NCBI GenBank assembly: GCA_002450155.1
Contig: DJYO01000009.1
Coordinates: forward strand, 105,841-169,840
Source: Mageeibacillus sp. UBA6976
Lineage (GTDB): Bacteria > Bacillota > Clostridia > Saccharofermentanales > Saccharofermentanaceae
DNA: 64,000 nt
Direction of reading: 5' to 3'
In this document: piece after piece, positions 16,844-25,557 of the stretch
How the letters are laid out: every line of letters begins with the position of its first letter
Position numbering within the stretch: the first letter of the stretch is position 1
Notes under the pieces: model-generated
What the model saw: only the letters and a program-made list of their open reading frames with translations
Database searches by the model: none
What the model was told of the DNA's origin: nothing
Program-made: the position numbers and the translations under genes

Positions 16844-17170
16844 TCAGTTTGAAGGAACTGCAGAATAGAAAAGAATGTCTTCTGTAGTTGCTATGAGGGA
16901 ATGCTCATGGCCTTCCGGACAATAAAGACACTGACCCTTGGATACTTCTGATTCGGCTCCGTCCTGGATGAGCTTGCCGCTGCCTTCCAATATGAATATC
17001 ATCTCGCAGGTTCCTTCGTGCTTATGGTAGCCGATAGAGCATCCGGACCTTAATAGCCCTAACATCATCTTATTCTTTCCGTCGTCATAGCACTTATTGA
17101 GAAAAACGCCTTCGCCGCCCTTGAACCCCGGATTCTCTTTCCATTCCATCTTGCTGAAATCAGTTACCAT
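16844..17170 (-). CDS. Small cupin-domain protein
   Basis: A protein of 108 residues forming one cupin barrel. Motif 1 is seen in YHKHEGTCEMIFILEGSG and motif 2 in CLYCPEGHEHSL, which supply the metal-binding His and Glu residues. The enzymatic role is unknown. It may bind a small ligand or isomerise a sugar-like molecule. It overlaps the preceding FliB-like gene by 11 bp and carries its own SD (GGAG) there. Confidence 0.85.
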   Translation of the reverse strand: MVTDFSKMEWKENPGFKGGEGVFLNKCYDDGKNKMMLGLLRSGCSIGYHKHEGTCEMIFILEGSGKLIQDGAESEVSKGQCLYCPEGHEHSLIATTEDILFYSAVPSN

Positions 17171-17978
17171 ACATATCTCCTTGTCCGAAGAGGCTCTTTG
17201 CCACCTCTATATTAATATCGGAATACTCGACTTCAGATGAGAACATCCTTGCAGCTTCCAGGGGCTCTATACCTGCCAGTATAAGATCTGCCAAAAGAAG
17301 CGCTGTCTCACAGGCAAGCCGCGGGTATCCGTTGTATCTGTAGAGCATATAAACGATGAAGTTTCCCATAAGCTCGCTATACTCTTCAAGAATAGCATTT
17401 TCTTGCTCTCTTGTGGGTTTCAAATCTGCTATTTTGTTAAGGGCATCTACCCAGCTTGATTCAAGATACTCCATATCAAGGAATATCCTGGCCCTCATAA
17501 GTGATGAGGTGAGCACAGGAGCCATCTTATCTATCTTATGGCTTATATTATCCGGGCTCTCTTCAAAAGAACTGATTTCAGATGACAGCTCCTCTCCTCC
17601 TTCAAGGGAGAAGGGTTCTTTGCTGAGCAAAATAAGCTTTGCGGCTTCTTCGCAGGCCAGAGACACACCTCCATATGTTTTGCCCTCTTTGCTGAAATAA
17701 AATCTTGGATGCTGCCTGCATATGTCGCAGATAAAATCCTCGCCATAGGTCTTTATCTGATAGCAAAGACCGTCATCCATAAGGAAGGGACACCTGCCGT
17801 CAGGTTCAAGTATATAGCTTGAGCCCTTTATCCTGCTCTGTATTTCAGGGTGGTCCTTAAACCTCGTCAGAGAGGCACGATCGATCGTAATTTCCCAATC
17901 CCTGCAACAAGTATGCCGGCATAAGCCGGCACTACATTGAAATCTCTTATAATATGTAGGAAAGATGATATCAGACAA
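17160..17978 (-). CDS. FliB-like lysine-N-methylase family protein
   Basis: A protein of 272 residues with a TTG start overlapping the HEAT gene stop. The N-terminal Cys-rich signature (CSAGLCRHTCCRDW, then CPFLMDDGLC and CDICRQHPRFY) matches the FliB/YkgJ-like zinc or Fe-S binding family. The founding member methylates flagellin lysines, but many clostridial homologues have no flagellar context. No flagellar gene is in this window. The function here is therefore uncertain, perhaps methylation of another surface protein. Confidence 0.75.
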   Translation of the reverse strand: MSDIIFPTYYKRFQCSAGLCRHTCCRDWEITIDRASLTRFKDHPEIQSRIKGSSYILEPDGRCPFLMDDGLCYQIKTYGEDFICDICRQHPRFYFSKEGKTYGGVSLACEEAAKLILLSKEPFSLEGGEELSSEISSFEESPDNISHKIDKMAPVLTSSLMRARIFLDMEYLESSWVDALNKIADLKPTREQENAILEEYSELMGNFIVYMLYRYNGYPRLACETALLLADLILAGIEPLEAARMFSSEVEYSDINIEVAKSLFGQGDMYGN

Positions 17979-18312
17979 CTCTATCCTTCAGCACGTCAAA
18001 TGCCGCCTTGGCTGTAAGCCTAACGTTAGGATCAGAATCACCGAAGGCAAGTTTCTTGACGTATTCAAGACAATGCTTCGCATTGATATCTGCTGCTGCT
18101 GTTGCTGCTGCTGCGCGAACCATAGGTGAAGGATCACGCATCAGGGGTATCAGTGCCATTCCGCTCTCATACGAAGGTATCCTGCCCATTGCCATGGCGA
18201 CTTCCATACGTACATCGTCATCGGAATCATTGGACAATTTTACAAGGGCATCGAGTTTGCCCTTGGCTGCGAACTTCGCTATTTTATTCCTTAAACCATC
18301 AATCTTTGCCAT
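17971..18312 (-). CDS. HEAT-repeat protein
   Basis: A protein of 113 residues. The ATG at 18312 is eight bases from AGGGAG and is favoured over an in-frame GTG at 18321 that touches the SD. About three HEAT repeats are visible, each with a pattern like DSDDDVRMEVAMAMGRI and DPSPMVRAAAATAAADI. Such proteins act as protein-binding scaffolds. It is first in a tightly overlapping set (HEAT, FliB-like, cupin, ABC ATPase, permease), which suggests one transcript. Confidence 0.8.
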   Translation of the reverse strand: MAKIDGLRNKIAKFAAKGKLDALVKLSNDSDDDVRMEVAMAMGRIPSYESGMALIPLMRDPSPMVRAAAATAAADINAKHCLEYVKKLAFGDSDPNVRLTAKAAFDVLKDRVV

Positions 18313-18536
18313 ATAGTTCACTCCCTCTGTAACAATAATATCACCGAATATATAAAAAAAATAGACATAGAAAGAATTTTTGTAAATTTACAAAATAATG
18401 TTTACAAATTCGTTATAATTGACCAATTGAAAAAAATCTAAAATCTGAAAAGCCTTATTTCACTAGGGGTTGCACCTAAGCGCCAAAATGGCAATAAAAA
18501 TTGATCTTTTAGATAAGCGTTACGTTTGTGTATATA

Positions 18537-21500
18537 TTATTCCTCTAAAGCCTTGTCTGCGGTTTCCTTGAGTATGCCCTTATCAACGAGCCTCAAAAAT
18601 GCATCAACGACATCAGATGACAGCTGTGTCCCGGAGTTCTCCCTGATGATGGAGACCACCTTGTCAAAGTCCATTCTCTTTCTGTAAGGACGATCAGAAT
18701 ACATGGCGTCAAAGCAGTCAGCAACAGAAATGATACGTGCGACCTCAGGGATATCGTTCCCCTTAAGACCTCTGGGATAACCCTTGCCATCCGGCCTTTC
18801 GTGGTGTACTCCCGCACCAATGGAAAGTTCAGGCATGATGCTGATATCCTTGAGAGCGTCATACCCAAGCGAAGCATGGGACTGTATCGTATGGTACTCA
18901 TCGTCATTAAGCTTGCCGGGCTTGTTCAAGACCTCCTCGGGGATACCGATCTTACCTATGTCATGCAGGAGCGCAATGTTGTGGTATTTCTCGATGGTAT
19001 CCTCATCAAGGCCCATCTCTTCAGCCAGCATTACGGTATAGAGGGCAACTCTTGATGAATGGCCCCTGGTATATTTGTCCTTCATATCGATGATCTTAGC
19101 GAAGGCCTCAACGATCTCTCTTACGAGGGTTTTCTGCTCATTTGCTTTGTCGGTAAGCTTCTTGGTGCGCTGATCAATATACATCTTTACGAACACACCC
19201 AGAGCTCCCAGTATGAGGAGCACCGCAACTATCCTTACCCATGTGCGCTCATAGAATGACTTGGTCTTGACTATCACGACAGAAATGCTCTGCGTTCCGT
19301 CGCCTCTAGAGTCATCTATCTGCATCTGGAAGGTATAGGTTCCGCCCCTGAGGTTTGTATAAGAGATAGGCATGAGATCTTCGCGGCTTACAGTTATCCA
19401 CTTCTTCTCAAGGCCTTCTAGCCTGTAAGAAACATCGGGGTTCATGAGGGAATAATTGAAGACATAACCATATACGGTAAGCTTCTGTGTTGTTTCCGGT
19501 ATTACGAATCTGCCGTTGCTGTCAGGATAGATGATCTCGCCGTCTGCCTCAACAAAAGGAACACAGGCCTTAAACTCGCTGGCATCGTCCACAGTCCTGT
19601 CGATATTTACCAGAGCAACGCCTGAAGAACCTGCAATATAAAGGTCACCGTCTTCGGTAAGGGCACTGTAGGAATTGGATGTTGCGATGCATGGCAAGCC
19701 GTTATCTATTCCATAGAAGACAGTCTGAAGCCCGGATGTACCCGTAAGATTCTCTACGCTCGCAACATATATTCCGTTGCTGCTCAGTACCCAGAGCTCT
19801 CCATTGTTATTCTCATATACATCAAAGTTATTAAGATACGGGAAATCCCTGATAGTTGTTATCTGGTAATCTTCATCCATATAAGCAAGGGAATTGCTGG
19901 TTACGATCCAGACCACATCCTTATACTTGGATCTCTTAAGCCTCATTATTACATCCGAGGTAAGACCATCCTTTGCACTTATGAGGGTCGCTCCGTTCTG
20001 GTTCAATACATAGATACCGCCGCCGTCTGTTCCGATAACAAGGTCCCCGTTATCCATCTCGCAGGCAGTCAGTATCTCAAGATTGGCAATACCGGATCCG
20101 TCATCATACACCTTGGTCACTTCGCCGTCTTTGATAAGGGCAAGACCACCTGTGCAGCAGGCTATCATCGAGCCGTCCTTGCATTCGTATACTGTCCTTA
20201 CACGGTTCGAAGGAAGTCCGCTCTCCACCGTGAAGACCTGAACATTGCCGTCTTTGTAAGAGACGAGTCCCCTGTCGCTGAAGGTGGAAAACCACAGCGT
20301 TCCCGTGCTGTCCTTGATGATAGACCTTATCTTACTGAACCTCAGGAGTTCAATAAGATCCATATCCTCCGAACCTGCCTCGATGCCTGATATTGAATCA
20401 AGAGGGACTGAATCTATGATCTCCCCATCACTTATGACTATAAGGCCTCCGGTCTTGGTCCCGATATACAGATTACCGTCCTGATAGCAGGTCGTATATA
20501 CAACCTCGGGTTCGAGTCCGTATTTGGCAAAGATATCCGTAAACTGATTGGGTACTATCTTCATTACGCCCTGGGATGAGGATACGCACCAGATGTCGCC
20601 AAGGTAGTCCACCATCATATCAACAATGGATGTATTCATGGGAACATTGGATATCTTGATAAATTCGCCGTCATCAAAATAGCCGAAGCCGTCATCTGCG
20701 CACACCCAGAGATCTCCGTCGTGATAATCGAGGGCATTTATTACACTGATCTGCTCGCAGTCATAGACCCGCTCTTCGGTATAGCTACCGGATGCGATCC
20801 TGCCGTAGGATATCTCGCTTGAGGTAGATCCGATAAAAACATATCCCGGATTATCCTGATCCGGATGTATGACCCTGGCATCAACGATGCCTAAGCTGTC
20901 CGAGGTGATAAAATCCGTGATAGCCCGATCCTTGATCGCAAAGGCATCGCCACCTATCGTGATGCCGTAAACCGTGCCGTCAGGACCAGTCTTAAGACTC
21001 CTTATATACGCCTCTGAGATCCTGTCATCTTCGATCATGTGGAGGGACATATCCTCAGCTATAACTCCGATACCCGAAGTCGTTGCCAGATAGATGTCGC
21101 TTCCTGACTGAACTATCGCTCTTACAGAAACGGACGTAAGTCCGTCAACTCTGTTATATGTCCTGAACTCGCCCTTCTCCATAACGGATACACCGCTGTC
21201 GTTGGTGCCTATCCACAGTCTCTGCTCTGAATCCACAAAAAGACTAACTACGCTTGACAGTCCGTAGCTGGAACTGAGATTCTCGAAGGTATTTCCGTCA
21301 TATCTTATAAGGCCGGAATAACTGCCGATCCATATAAAGCCTTCGGCTGTCTCTGCTATGGCATTTGCCTCCGAAGTGGGCAGACCGTTCATATTGTTAT
21401 AAAGGACCGCAGAATACCCGAGGGACATCCCCGTGGGGTCTACTTCGATAGTCTCGGTATCGCTATCCTGATCCTCGCTTCCGGCATACGAATATATTGG

Positions 21501-21578
21501 CATTCCGGCCAAAAGAACAAAGCAAATAGTAACAGTCGCAATAACAGCTGCCCAACAGGCCTTGCAGGATCTTCTCAT
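18537..21578 (-). CDS. Reg_prop sensor protein with HD-GYP output
   Basis: A protein of 1013 residues. A signal peptide precedes a ligand-binding region of two seven-bladed propellers built from Reg_prop repeats (GFIWIGSYSGLIRYDG; RLWIGTNDSGVSV). A Y_Y_Y-type domain is at about 705-770 and a membrane helix near 785-803. The C-terminal HD-GYP domain has HDIGK and HHERPDGKGYP, so a functional c-di-GMP phosphodiesterase is expected. In Bacteroides-like systems the same propellers sense glycans through a histidine kinase, but here the output is c-di-GMP turnover. It is a lone gene with its own TATAAT promoter near 21620. Confidence 0.9.
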   Translation of the reverse strand: MRRSCKACWAAVIATVTICFVLLAGMPIYSYAGSEDQDSDTETIEVDPTGMSLGYSAVLYNNMNGLPTSEANAIAETAEGFIWIGSYSGLIRYDGNTFENLSSSYGLSSVVSLFVDSEQRLWIGTNDSGVSVMEKGEFRTYNRVDGLTSVSVRAIVQSGSDIYLATTSGIGVIAEDMSLHMIEDDRISEAYIRSLKTGPDGTVYGITIGGDAFAIKDRAITDFITSDSLGIVDARVIHPDQDNPGYVFIGSTSSEISYGRIASGSYTEERVYDCEQISVINALDYHDGDLWVCADDGFGYFDDGEFIKISNVPMNTSIVDMMVDYLGDIWCVSSSQGVMKIVPNQFTDIFAKYGLEPEVVYTTCYQDGNLYIGTKTGGLIVISDGEIIDSVPLDSISGIEAGSEDMDLIELLRFSKIRSIIKDSTGTLWFSTFSDRGLVSYKDGNVQVFTVESGLPSNRVRTVYECKDGSMIACCTGGLALIKDGEVTKVYDDGSGIANLEILTACEMDNGDLVIGTDGGGIYVLNQNGATLISAKDGLTSDVIMRLKRSKYKDVVWIVTSNSLAYMDEDYQITTIRDFPYLNNFDVYENNNGELWVLSSNGIYVASVENLTGTSGLQTVFYGIDNGLPCIATSNSYSALTEDGDLYIAGSSGVALVNIDRTVDDASEFKACVPFVEADGEIIYPDSNGRFVIPETTQKLTVYGYVFNYSLMNPDVSYRLEGLEKKWITVSREDLMPISYTNLRGGTYTFQMQIDDSRGDGTQSISVVIVKTKSFYERTWVRIVAVLLILGALGVFVKMYIDQRTKKLTDKANEQKTLVREIVEAFAKIIDMKDKYTRGHSSRVALYTVMLAEEMGLDEDTIEKYHNIALLHDIGKIGIPEEVLNKPGKLNDDEYHTIQSHASLGYDALKDISIMPELSIGAGVHHERPDGKGYPRGLKGNDIPEVARIISVADCFDAMYSDRPYRKRMDFDKVVSIIRENSGTQLSSDVVDAFLRLVDKGILKETADKALEE

Positions 21579-21663
21579 ATATGTTTATCTCATTTCCAAT
21601 CCGTCTTTATCATTTAATTATAAAAGAAAAGTCTATGGATATAACAGGTTTTTATTACAAAGC

Positions 21664-22536
21664 TCAAACTTTTTTGTTAACAATATTGATGTAGTTGTAA
21701 GGAATCTCAATGCCGCTTGCGGCAAGAGCCTTATTTACTCTTACATTAACATCGGATCTTACCTTCTCTGTAGAACTGGTGCGTTCATAAAACACCGAGG
21801 TCTTCATTACCAGAGCAGATGCTTCAAATCCCCAGAAATACACCTGACCATAAGCCGATGTGCCGTCAGCATATTTTCTCTCAATAGAATACGGTGAGCT
21901 TGCTATCGCTTCTCCTATTACCTTGGCAGCCAGTTCGACATCCGTATCGTAGGAGACATAGAAGTCCAATACCATTGAATGATAGCCGTCAGAATTGGTG
22001 TAATTATAAAGCTTCATGGTATTGAGTTTGCTGTTGGGGACGACTATCACCTTATTGTCTATTCCGGTGAGCACAACATGTCTCATAGTAATATCCTTAA
22101 CGATGCCTACAGTGCCGTCTTCAAGCTCGATCCTGTCACCGAGTCCGAAGGGCTTATAGATAGATATCATGAGGCCTGCGAGGACATCCTTGATCGCGTC
22201 CTGGGCAACAAATGCCGCCACAGCAGAGAAGATAGCCGTTCCTCCAAGAAGTGTCTGGCCTATTGATTTAGCGCCGTTTAAAAGAACCAGGAGCAATAAT
22301 ATGCCACATCCTACGATAACAACGTTTGCCACCTTCTGGAAAAATACGAACCGCAGATCCTGACGTCGCCTCTGAAGTCTCCTGAACACCAGACCACTGA
22401 TCTTAAGTGCTATTATCATTATTACTATGATGATTACTGCAAGTATGAGTGTGGCAATTATCATATCCGGCATGGTTGCCTGTGTCTGTTCAGGAGTAAT
22501 GTCGCTTCCTGTACCTTCCAAGATCATACATTTCAC
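21664..22536 (-). CDS. MscS-family mechanosensitive channel
   Basis: A protein of 290 residues. I choose the GTG at 22536, eight bases from GGAGGAG, rather than an ATG at 22584 inside the response regulator gene. Hydrophobic helices cover residues ~25-50 and ~70-125. The pore-lining helix has the typical Ala/Gly pattern (LLGGTAIFSAVAAFVAQD). The beta domain carries KPFGLGDRIELEDGTVG. It should open under membrane tension to release solutes. Being last in the HTH, kinase, regulator operon is unusual for MscS. Confidence 0.92.
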   Translation of the reverse strand: MKCMILEGTGSDITPEQTQATMPDMIIATLILAVIIIVIMIIALKISGLVFRRLQRRRQDLRFVFFQKVANVVIVGCGILLLLVLLNGAKSIGQTLLGGTAIFSAVAAFVAQDAIKDVLAGLMISIYKPFGLGDRIELEDGTVGIVKDITMRHVVLTGIDNKVIVVPNSKLNTMKLYNYTNSDGYHSMVLDFYVSYDTDVELAAKVIGEAIASSPYSIERKYADGTSAYGQVYFWGFEASALVMKTSVFYERTSSTEKVRSDVNVRVNKALAASGIEIPYNYINIVNKKV

Positions 22537-22553
22537 TCTTATTTCTCCTCCGG

Positions 22554-23192
22554 TCAGATCTTTATCTTCTGGTAATAAAAGCATGCCAGCTGCGTGCGGT
22601 CGCGAAGATCCAGCTTGCTCAGCACCTGGCTCATGAGATTTCTCACCGTGCCTTCTGACAGAAACATCTTCGATGCTATCTCCTTGTTGGACATACCTGT
22701 TGCCACCAATTCGATAAGTTCCTGTTCCTTAGGGCTGATATCGAACTCACTATAGTCAAAATGTTCCTTACGGTTCATGAGCTCCGGGAGTTTGGATACC
22801 ACCTTGCCGGCAAAGACTATCTGTCCATCCATAACCGCCCTTACGCATGAGGCAATGCCTGAGCAATCCTGCTTGAGTATATACCCTTTAGCTCCAACAC
22901 TCAAAGCCTTATTTATATACTCATCATCAAGAAATGTAGTAAGGAATATTATCCTGGTATCCGGATCATCCTTAAGGATCTGCTCTGCGGCATCGAGTCC
23001 GTTTATCCCGTCCATCCTAATATCCATCAGGATCACGTCAGGCTTTTTATCCTTTGCAAGGCTGATAGCTTCCGCCCCGCCTGATACGATATCACTTACA
23101 GTCAGGCTGTCGCCCTGCTTATCGCTCTCAAGTATTACCCTTAACGCTCCTGACACCAGCGGATCGTCATCTACGATCATAACCTTAATCAT
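22554..23192 (-). CDS. NarL/LuxR-family response regulator
   Basis: A protein of 212 residues starting at ATG 23192 behind AGGAGA. The receiver domain has the acidic pocket (VDDDP), phosphoacceptor Asp in VILMDIRMDG near residue 55, Thr in FLTTF and Lys in YILKQ. The C-terminal LuxR-type HTH (SPKEQELIELVATGMSNKEI with SEGTVRNLMSQVLSKL) is at 145-205. It is paired with the histidine kinase whose stop codon lies one base upstream. Confidence 0.94.
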   Translation of the reverse strand: MIKVMIVDDDPLVSGALRVILESDKQGDSLTVSDIVSGGAEAISLAKDKKPDVILMDIRMDGINGLDAAEQILKDDPDTRIIFLTTFLDDEYINKALSVGAKGYILKQDCSGIASCVRAVMDGQIVFAGKVVSKLPELMNRKEHFDYSEFDISPKEQELIELVATGMSNKEIASKMFLSEGTVRNLMSQVLSKLDLRDRTQLACFYYQKIKI

Positions 23193-23193
23193 C

Positions 23194-24315
23194 TTATGTC
23201 TCCTTAGGCACGGTCGCAAGCACCGTAAAGCCGTCCTTGCCGGCAAATATCCTGGTCTTGCCTCCGAACCTTTCTGATCTGCTCCTTATATTATCAAGTC
23301 CTATCCCGTTTATGTCAAAGCCGTTGTCCGAGTAATCACGCTCCTCATTCTCCCCGTTATCCCAGACATAGATCCGCCAGAATGTGTTATTCTCCACTAC
23401 TTCTACCCTGACCTTGTCGCCCTTGGAATACTTTGAGATATTGGTAAGGGCTTCTTTGACGATGCCGAGCACCATATTCTTGAATTCGTTGGATGTAGGT
23501 GAATCTATGGATGTCACGAGCCTGCAGTCAAACCTGGGATTCATGTTCTTTATCATGTCATTTAATCCCAGGGACAGATCGATCGAATCGTCGTGAAGCT
23601 CATGGACCGACCTCCGGATCGAGGTCATGGCATTATTGACAGATTCTGATACTGAGTCAAGGTAAGGCTTAATGTTCTCATCCCTGTTAATGACACGGAC
23701 AGCCTCCATCTGGACTATCGATCTGGTCAGCATATGTCCCACATTGTCGTGGATCTCCCTTGCGATCCTGTTGCGCTCTTTAAGAGTTGCTAGATAAGCA
23801 TCATTCTCGCTGGATTCGATCGCCCTGCGTCTCTTCTGCTGTTCCCTGAAGGCAGTCTCCCTTGCACTGTCGTATTTTGCAATAAGCATTGCATTAGTCT
23901 CCCGGAAATATGCCGTGCTGATCGCCAGATAACAGGCAAGGATACATAAGGCCACGCCGGGTATCGCCTTTTCAATATCCGTGAATAAGGCAAGTACGCA
24001 CATAAGAGCAGTGATCCCTATCCTCAGGACTAAATTGCGTTTTGTATCCGAAGATATAGCATAAGCAGCTGCAGGCAGGACAAATACCGCCAGATCGCCT
24101 ATGACCCAAAAGGAAGCCAGTGCTGCTACAAGATAAAGATAAGGAGCATATCTCAGTGATATAAGTTCGCTTATACCATAAATAATGGCAGTAATGAGAG
24201 CTGCCACCACCACCCTGATGCTTATCTCCTGTTCAGATCCCATGACAATATCGCCTGCTGCAATAAGGACTGTCAGGACATATAGAACTATCTTGTCTAT
24301 AAGGGATCTGCTCAT
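23194..24315 (-). CDS. Sensor histidine kinase (HisKA_3 type)
   Basis: A protein of 373 residues. About five N-terminal membrane helices cover 1-135, with no large extracellular loop, suggesting intramembrane sensing. A coiled linker leads to the phosphoacceptor helix with EIHDNVGHMLTRSIVQMEAV near 190-210. The HATPase domain shows NISKYS and GIGLDNI boxes, with a divergent G1 (VWDNGENEE). It should phosphorylate the adjacent NarL-type regulator. It overlaps the HTH gene by one base. Confidence 0.92.
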   Translation of the reverse strand: MSRSLIDKIVLYVLTVLIAAGDIVMGSEQEISIRVVVAALITAIIYGISELISLRYAPYLYLVAALASFWVIGDLAVFVLPAAAYAISSDTKRNLVLRIGITALMCVLALFTDIEKAIPGVALCILACYLAISTAYFRETNAMLIAKYDSARETAFREQQKRRRAIESSENDAYLATLKERNRIAREIHDNVGHMLTRSIVQMEAVRVINRDENIKPYLDSVSESVNNAMTSIRRSVHELHDDSIDLSLGLNDMIKNMNPRFDCRLVTSIDSPTSNEFKNMVLGIVKEALTNISKYSKGDKVRVEVVENNTFWRIYVWDNGENEERDYSDNGFDINGIGLDNIRSRSERFGGKTRIFAGKDGFTVLATVPKET

Positions 24316-25178
24316 TACAAAAGTGGTTCGTCGTAGTCTTCGTGAGCGGGAGTCTCCATCAGACTCTTCATCGGTTTGCCGGAATTCCTGGGCAGGACCG
24401 TCTCTTCAACATACTTACTGTTATTAACATCAATATATATGGCGGACATATCGTTATTAACTTTGCGCTTGGATATATATGCAACAAAATCGTGGTATGT
24501 TTCTTCGTTAATGAATATAAAAGATGTCTTGGCTTCGCTTAGCTGATCCGGAGCCCATATATCTGTAAGGAATACTTCAGACCAGTCCCTGATCCATGTA
24601 TGTCTCGATATCTCGCCCCTGTAAGTCGGATCATAACTTATAAAGAAATTCCAGAACATCGGTTCATAGCCCTGTACTCTGATGGTAAAATCTCCCCTTC
24701 TGCCAAAGCTGTAGAGTCTGGTCCTTGTGCCCGGTGATATCGCGCCTCTACCGAAATTGAACATAAAGTCCCTGCGGCTCAGTTCGTCTGACATGACATT
24801 CTTGATGGTATTATGTATATTCTTCTCCCCGTAGTACCAGTCAGCCGTATCCGGATCCTCGGATATACGCCTCTCGCTTGGAGCATCCGCAGGTACCATT
24901 CCGTTAGCTCTCATGAGCATCTTGTAATCAAACATATTCTGCTTGACGGAATGCCTCATGATATTGTCAGCCAGTTCCTTGGAGATTCTCCTTGTGATCT
25001 TGCCGTTTGCTATACGGGACAGCGTAGAGCCGGACACATTGCACTCCTTTGCAAATTCCTCCATGGTACGGTCCGGTCCCTTGGCGCATTTAATATACTT
25101 GGCCAGGGTCGGAAGATCCGGGACAAACCTCTCCACATATTCGATCAGGATCTCTTTCTCTATATTCTCATCAGTCAT
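24315..25178 (-). CDS. HTH protein with large C-terminal domain of unknown function
   Basis: A protein of 287 residues starting at ATG 25178 (SD GAGG). An XRE-like HTH at about 35-65 (MEEFAKECNVSGSTLSRIAN) is followed by ~200 residues with many aromatics (YEPMFWNFFISYDP; TWIRDWSEVFLTDIW) that I cannot assign. It is first in a tight operon with a histidine kinase, its regulator and an MscS channel, with a one-base overlap. It may be a second input that sets expression of the two-component system. The C-terminal domain could bind a ligand. Confidence 0.7.
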   Translation of the reverse strand: MTDENIEKEILIEYVERFVPDLPTLAKYIKCAKGPDRTMEEFAKECNVSGSTLSRIANGKITRRISKELADNIMRHSVKQNMFDYKMLMRANGMVPADAPSERRISEDPDTADWYYGEKNIHNTIKNVMSDELSRRDFMFNFGRGAISPGTRTRLYSFGRRGDFTIRVQGYEPMFWNFFISYDPTYRGEISRHTWIRDWSEVFLTDIWAPDQLSEAKTSFIFINEETYHDFVAYISKRKVNNDMSAIYIDVNNSKYVEETVLPRNSGKPMKSLMETPAHEDYDEPLL

Positions 25179-25190
25179 ATATTAGCCTCG

Positions 25191-25234
25191 TATTCATATA
25201 TATATTCATACAATAGTATGTATATATATGAATA
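25191..25234. repeat. AT-rich inverted repeat before the HTH-kinase operon
   Basis: Arms of about 17-19 bp built of TTCATATATATA and CATAC are inverted around AATA, with a two-base bulge. It starts 13 bp upstream of the HTH start codon, inside the expected promoter/5' UTR. It could be an operator for the HTH protein or an RNA hairpin. No clear -10 can be separated from the repeat. Confidence 0.6.
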
Positions 25235-25482
25235 ATACTACAAACTTGAAAATTTTCAATCAAGCATTTTGCAACTACTTGCAAACGCAATAGATTGGGG
25301 AGCCCCGAGACCATCAAAACCCACGCATCCCCTATTATATTGAATCTCAACTCGCAAACCCTAATAAATGTGGCTTTTCAAGGTTTGTCAAGTGCTAAAT
25401 CCAATTATTTTGCCCCCAAACGTGGTTGAGTACCAATATTTGTACACCTGCAAAAACCTGCAAAAAATTTTTGCTTTTGCTA
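25235..25482. other. AT-rich non-coding stretch upstream of the sigma factor promoter
   Basis: No gene is visible. The stretch contains a duplicated CCTGCAAAAA and short A-tracts just before the promoter of the sigma factor gene, which could serve as UP-type or bending sequence. Nothing else is recognised. Confidence 0.4.
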
Positions 25483-25511
25483 TTTACAACACAATCCCAA
25501 AGTAGTAGTAT
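25483..25511 (+). promoter_or_regulatory. Promoter of the sigma-70 factor gene
   Basis: TTTACA (25483-25488) and TAGTAT (25506-25511) with exactly 17 bp between. The resulting 5' UTR would be about 40 bases, with SD AAGGGAG before the ATG at 25558. Confidence 0.6.
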
Positions 25512-25557
25512 ACCCTCACAAATAATTTTTATGCTTATCGCAGAAGGGAGTAACGTT

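Noticed and set aside
18370..18430. TTTACA...TATAAT promoter on the plus strand
   Set aside because: The spacing is about 8 or 21 bp, not workable, and no plus-strand gene follows.
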